Below, one piece after another: positions 58,891-64,000 of a stretch of 64,000 bases of DNA. The notes below the pieces were generated by a model. The model was not told where the DNA came from. It saw only the letters and a program-made list of their open reading frames with translations, and searched no databases. Numbering within the stretch: position 1 is the first letter of the stretch; every line of letters starts with the position of its first letter. The translations under genes and the position numbers were made by a program. This stretch comes from Epiperipatus broadwayi (lineage: Eukaryota; Onychophora; Udeonychophora; Euonychophora; Peripatidae). The stretch is taken from NCBI GenBank assembly GCA_028023455.1, contig JAQFVV010006208.1, forward strand, positions 6,430,963 through 6,494,962. The letters are read 5' to 3'.

Positions 58891-60463
58891 GATGATGGAA
58901 TGCTGAAAGGCTACCCTGAGGCCAAGATTCTTGTCACACCCATGTTGACCTAAGGTCAATCTGACCCCTCAATGTAAAGGACATAATCCATCAATACATA
59001 TACAAGGGATGGGTCATGTGAAAGTCTGTGCTCATATACCCTATATATTACATATATAAACACAGGTATATAATAAGTCTGTGTTTCAGTTATTAAATAC
59101 GTTTTTCAAAAAAATAAAGATTTTTATCATTGTTCTAGATGGCAATCTAGAGATCTGAATTTTTTTTCCAAAATTAAGGATCCAATAAATTATATTATCT
59201 GATATAATTTTGGTTATTGTGATTAAGTTTCCTATGAATGATACTTGAACATTCCAATGTGTTTAAGTTTTCTTCTTTATTTAGGCCTGTATATGGTCAG
59301 GCTTTTAATAACATTAATCATTTTAATTTAGATTCTAAGAATTCTATAATATTCTTAAATTTAAATACCATTTTTTATTAGTTTAAATTTATATCATATA
59401 TATTTACTTATTACTTTCTCTAATTATTTTGTAATATATATTGTTAAAGGCTTTAATCTTTTAAATCACAGGTACTTTAAATGTTTATAATAGCCAAACA
59501 ATGTAGTCTTTTTGACTATAGAAGAAGCTCTCAAACCTCAACACAAGATAGGGACTTTATAAAGATGAGAATGGCTGTCTTATCTTTAACCTATTGTTGT
59601 GTATTCGAATACAGGCACTCAGAATACCAACAAATAACAAATTTAGATATGGACTGGAATAATGATGAAATTATATTAATAGCGAATAGTTATTAATACA
59701 CTCCAGCACAGTATATATATAGTTCACTTGTAGTTCAATTCTCATGGTGCACCTACAGCTTGCTGCTTGCTGGATGTTTTCTCTTGGCCTTCACTCCTCA
59801 AAATAACAGTTCTTTGGCTTCATTCAGCTGCCACTCACAATCATGTTGGCTTCACACTAGCTACTGTCCATTACAATCTCTTACCTACAATTCATGTGGT
59901 AAATTCACTTGAATAAGAGCAACACACTTTGCTGCACTTGCTATTTATCCTCGCAGTTTTGCCTGCTGCAATGCAGGGTTCATTCTTGATTGTTATCAGT
60001 CTTGTTTTCCTCTTTGCATTTTTAATTAATAAGTTCAACTTCTGTTGAATCAAGAAATATTTGTACTTAGCAAATATTTTGTGGTATTTACTGAACGCAA
60101 TTGTCTTATCACAAATACATAAATATTTTTCATTGTTACATTCTATGCAAATTCAATCATTAATTAAACCCTTATCAGTTAGTGATCTTAAAAAAACACA
60201 TTTCTCTAATATATTTTTCTTACTTTTTCTGGAGTACAACAAACTTATTATTGCATTTCAATGTACATATTTTACAAACACGACATCTATTTTGTGTTGA
60301 GGTTTAAGAGTTCTCTCTACAGTCAAAAACTATAATGTTTGGCTAATATAAACATTTAAAGTGCCTGTGAAAAAGGTTAAAGCCTTGTCTCTTTATAATT
60401 ACATACTGTTTATGTGTTCCATAAATAATTAGAACATAATATATACTGTTTGTATTTATATAT
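58891..60463. other. No gene recognised
   Basis: Part of the following host intron. 59510-59620 resembles the 311 bp repeat family (cacaagatagggactttata). 59700-60000 is GC-richer unknown sequence. Confidence 0.45.
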
Positions 60464-61490
60464 TGGACTATTTCCATCATCTAATATGAGTGTTGAATGT
60501 CCTTAGAAAAAAATTAACTTTATTTAAATATTCCAAATACATTCTACTATTAGTAATAGCCCATCAAATTGGTTAGTACATAAACAACATTTCAAGGGAT
60601 ATTATTCTCCTCTCTTCTTCAGGTATTGCTGGCCTGACCAGTGAGAGAACTAGCATGGAAATCGAACCTGGACACTTAGATTCTCAAATATTGAATTTCA
60701 AGGTAACACTCTAACCAACTGAGCCATCCTGCCAAAGGCAACAGTCACTAGAAATTTCAGATACTTATCTATGAGGCTCCTCCTGATTTCTCCACCTTTT
60801 CTTCTTAAGAGCAAAGTTGATTAGTAGTTTCCATACATTATGTATAGTCACACTAGGTTGAATTATGGGATTGTTTGCCATTGTCATGTTAGCAACTTCT
60901 TTAAATTTTCTTCTTTGTACCTTTTCTTCTCTATCTAATATTTGAGTTTTCCCAATTGAACATATGTTCATTGATACAAACAAGATCTGCTAGCTTAAAC
61001 GCATCTATTTTCTCTCTTCTAATCATCAGTTTGTGCTCTTGCAAGAAGCTGCTTACATGACAATGACAAACAATCCCATAAGTCAATGTAGTGTGATTAT
61101 GAATAATCTATGGCAGCCACTAATTAACTTTGCTCCTAAGAAGAAAAAGTGGAGAAATCAGGAGGAACCTCATAGATAAGTATATGAAATTTCTACTGAC
61201 TGTTACTTTTGGAAGGATGGATCAATTGGTTAGAGCATTACCTTGAAATTCAATACTCAAGAATGTAAGGGTCCAGGTTTGATTCCCATGCTAGTACTGG
61301 CACTGGGCAGGCCAACAACATCTGAAGAAAAGGGGAGAATAATACCCTAAAAATGCTGTGTGTATACTAATCTGTGTGAACAATTGAATATATGTGGAAT
61401 ATTAAAATAGAGTTAATTTTTTCTAAAGATATTTAATACTCATATTAGATGATGGAAATAGACCCGTATATAAATACAACTAAAACACCA
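60464..61490. repeat. tRNA-promoter fold-back repeat, copy 3 (long)
   Basis: Minus-oriented arm 60464-60745 and plus-oriented arm 61205-61490 bracket ~460 bp that is itself an inverted repeat (60765-60960 vs 61020-61185, sharing ctatgaggttcctcctgatt and its complement). The ORF at 60765-60983 lies in this palindrome and is not a gene. Confidence 0.82.
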
Positions 61491-61989
61491 TCATCACAAA
61501 CCTTCAGGAAAACACTAATATATATATATATATTGTGTATATTCTATTTTCAATGCAATCTGTAATTGCCTATAAACTGTTGTTTTGTAATTAAATAAAT
61601 AAATTAAATTATTATTATAATCATCTAGTGATTATTATCTAGTGTTATTAGGAAAGAAATGTCAGATATTAAATTTTAATGATAATAGTTTAGATAAAAG
61701 TCTGAAAAAGACAACAGCAATGGAAAAATATAAGTGATTCCTTTAATAATGTGTCTAAGATGGATTCTGCTAATGGAAAAAAAGTTGTTATTATAATGTG
61801 AAAAATGAAGACGTTATGTTACAATTTTAATATTGTTTTAAAATGACCATAAACAAGATCCTGCTGACCTTCCAAAAAATACTTAAAAACAACTTCTAGA
61901 AATTCTCAAAGAAAATATGAAGATGGAAAGCAAAGCAAAAAATGTAATAAAATGATGATTAATTAATTAATAACTAATCTTTCTTATTG

Positions 61990-62280
61990 TTGCCAAATGT
62001 ATATCATATAATACTAAATCATCCATGCACTTTACTACTGTTATACAATGCTTTATTTACCAGCCTCTTTTACAGTTTACAGTGTCAATTGCCCTAGCAA
62101 TCTTCTTCAACTTTTATATTTCCTAACTTCAACTGTCACCAACTATCAGTTAAAGTTAGGAGATATAAAATTTCTGAAGAAGATTGCTGGGGCAATCAAA
62201 ACTGTAAACTGTAAAAGAGGGAGGAAATAAAGCATTGTGTAACAGTAGTGAAATGCATGGATGATTTAGTATTATATGAG
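61990..62280. repeat. Fold-back repeat with hammerhead-like box
   Basis: tatcatataatactaaatca mirrored at 62258-62280. The right arm has CTGAAGA, one A, stem GATTGC/GCAATC (perfect), then AAAAC (62176-62203). Compared with GACTG/CAGTC at 8001 the stem has changed on both sides. Confidence 0.8.
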
Positions 62281-63098
62281 AAAAATGATGATGTTGGATT
62301 CATTACAGTTTCATATAAAAAAGTAAATAAAATGAAGTTTAAGAAAGTCGAACAAATGAAATTCAAATCAACCATGAAATTGTAATAGTGAAACCTAAAA
62401 TACTTTATAATCATACTTTCGCCAATATGAAAATAAAATTAAATTTGAATATCGAGCATCAAATTCCAAATCAGATGGTCCCCAAAAAAGTCATTGATGC
62501 AATTGTAGTTTGTACTTAATTTTTTTGCTTTTTTGTAGTATTTTGTATTTTTTTAAAATCAATTTGAATAAAAAAATAAAACGTTTTTCTTTAAGTGTTT
62601 TATTTTTTATGATTGAGTTTGCACTATAAGATGATTAATATATGTTTTATTTTTATATGCATATTGTTACATTTTTATTATTTTTTTGGTACCATTTTTT
62701 TTTTATATAACCCATGAATGAAATGCAAATTAAGTCAATATAGAGAGAATAACCCATGGTAAAAAAGATGCCAACTTTTGATTTAAATTATTATTTTGTA
62801 CTTTTATATTATTAAAAATCTAATTCAGTAATTTTATGAACAGCAAAGAACAAACAAACATGTAGTTACTTAATCGGCTTAAACCTGGATTTTCACTTCA
62901 AGTATATAAAAAAATATTCTATTTAATCATATAATGAAATAATCCAATTTGAAAGATATATAATGCTTGGAAAAATTAGTGGTGATAGAAAGGAGATAAA
63001 TGGACTCCAAAAAAAATGTAAAATATGTCTTTGAACTGTCTGAAAAGCTAAAACAATGTTAGGTCATTCTGAAGAAACACTGTTATACAGTAGCAACT
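62281..63098. other. No gene recognised
   Basis: AT-rich. The last ~15 bases before the LINE (ctctatatacagtaatg) resemble the family A outer arm (ctctccatacagtagtg). Confidence 0.5.
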
Positions 63099-64000
63099 CT
63101 CTATATACAGTAATGCGATGTGATGTATTGTGGCTTCTCCTTCAACGGAGTCAAGAATATCTCAGCAATTATGCCCAGATAAACCTGTTAGCCTCACTCT
63201 AAATTTTCCCATATTCTGCTCTATCCCATTTCCACAACATAATCTTTGTCAACTCTATAACCTTTATATCTAAATCCCCCTTACCTTTTCCCAAACCCAA
63301 CATAAAAACCAATAATTCACTTTCTGTATAATCACTTTTTTCATATTTATTCTTCCATAACTTCATTATATATACTCTTTCTGTTTTCAAACATTTACAT
63401 TCCATTAACAAATGCCTAATATTTTCTATTCCTTCCTTACATAATTTACAAAATAAATCACTCATATTTTTCCATTTACGTGTATATTCTCTTGTAGCTA
63501 AAGATCCCGTTCGAACTTTAAACAATAAACTACTTTCCTTACTATTATCATATATTAACTCACACCTAATATTCTGTTTATTTCTATATATATTTAAACT
63601 CTTTTTACTCTCCATACTATTTCGCAAACTCTCTAACTCCCTATTCTTTATTAATAAATCTATTCTTTTATCCCATTCCTTACTACTATAACACTCAACA
63701 ATCCTCTTAACACAATCATCCCATCTTTTGTACAAACATACTGATGTAAATTCTTTATCCAAATCTTTTGCATACCACATTACCTTTCTCACCCATCTTA
63801 TTACCTGCCCTTTACTCATAACCCAATTAAATACTATTTTGGCTATTCTTTTATTATCCGTAAACTGCAATCTACCAAACATTTTCATTTTACTTTTTGC
63901 ATCTCTCATATGAAAACTTGACCATCCCATTTTTCCTTGAATTGCCTCCCTTGCTGTCCATACTTCTGCATCCAATACATGTCTTCCTATTTCCCTTTGA
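63099..64000 (-). mobile_element. Second copy of the same LINE, 3' part, continues past window end
   Basis: Same 3' UTR (bases 63110-63200 match 20570-20660 closely), then a 258-codon open frame (63975-63199) with CKLCKEGIENIRHLLMEC and the MLWKWD terminus. This copy has a longer open frame than 20568 and lacks the 97 bp duplication, so it is younger or less damaged. The reverse transcriptase part would lie beyond position 64000. Only RT thumb and C-terminal residues are visible here. Confidence 0.9.
63199..63975 (-). CDS. LINE C-terminal region, open frame, partial
   Basis: 258 codons in one frame. The N-terminal half is a basic helical segment (KSKMKMFGRLQF, IAKIVFNWVMSKGQVIRW) conserved with 21253-21500; the C-terminal half carries the CxxC-x8-H-x4-C motif and ends EYGK. 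The ATG at 63975 is internal to the polyprotein, not a real start. The frame is intact as far as can be seen. Confidence 0.8.
   Translation of the reverse strand: MDAEVWTAREAIQGKMGWSSFHMRDAKSKMKMFGRLQFTDNKRIAKIVFNWVMSKGQVIRWVRKVMWYAKDLDKEFTSVCLYKRWDDCVKRIVECYSSKEWDKRIDLLIKNRELESLRNSMESKKSLNIYRNKQNIRCELIYDNSKESSLLFKVRTGSLATREYTRKWKNMSDLFCKLCKEGIENIRHLLMECKCLKTERVYIMKLWKNKYEKSDYTESELLVFMLGLGKGKGDLDIKVIELTKIMLWKWDRAEYGKI

Noticed and set aside
60765-60983. 72-codon minus ORF with K/R-rich product
   Set aside because: Lies in the inner palindrome of a repeat and is mirrored on the other strand.

Overview
This is AT-rich animal nuclear DNA from an invertebrate. I see no bacterial-type genes. Evidence for an animal is two spliced coding exons of a Dbl-family Rho exchange factor that most resembles the giant muscle protein obscurin/UNC-89, an 8.8 kb intron full of repeats, LINE, Penelope-like and LTR retroelements, tRNA-derived repeats and a TTAGGG-like tract. 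The repeat mix (Penelope relatives, a LINE with an esterase-type domain, many fold-back repeats) would suit a mollusc or another lophotrochozoan, but the window does not settle the species.

Layout. 1-7 kb: the end of a ribozyme repeat, a fold-back repeat, an RTE-type LINE 3' end (4.16-4.87 kb) and a telomere-like tract. 7-10 kb: a tRNA-promoter fold-back repeat, a small fold-back and a possible solo LTR. 10-15.5 kb: a ~311 bp tandem repeat, then mostly unannotated DNA. 15.5-20 kb: three copies of a hammerhead-type ribozyme repeat (family A), two of them beside broken Penelope GIY-YIG fragments. 20.5-24.4 kb: a decayed LINE on the minus strand (esterase remnant, endonuclease, reverse transcriptase, zinc-knuckle C-terminus). 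25-28 kb: more fold-backs, including family B with two opposed ribozyme cores. 28-32.5 kb: a dense cluster of family A, including an array of ~450 bp units. 33-37 kb: a 38 bp tandem repeat, another GIY-YIG fragment, a fold-back and two further family B ribozymes. 39.46-46.65 kb: an LTR retrotransposon on the minus strand with ~2.5 kb LTRs, a gag with an in-frame stop, a primer binding site and no pol. 47.8-56.9 kb: the two host exons (plus strand, both phase 0) and the intron between them, which holds a retroposed tRNA-Gly, a ~760 bp palindrome and other repeats. 57-64 kb: more fold-backs and the 3' part of a second LINE copy running off the window.

The most interesting system is the set of repeats carrying type I hammerhead ribozyme motifs. 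They have a CTGANGA box, a short stem II, GAAA, a palindromic stem III (ACTAGT or ACCGGT), a C at the cleavage position, and a stem I interrupted by an internal loop. Five family A copies and one family B copy keep all core nucleotides. Base changes in stem II of copies at 110 and 19518 are compensatory or restore pairing. The array at 30335-32503 has ribozyme-to-ribozyme spacing of 444-449 bp, as in retrozymes (non-autonomous circular-RNA retroelements) and in Penelope-linked hammerheads. Activity is inferred, not shown. The only host gene supported is the obscurin-like one; its other exons lie outside the window.
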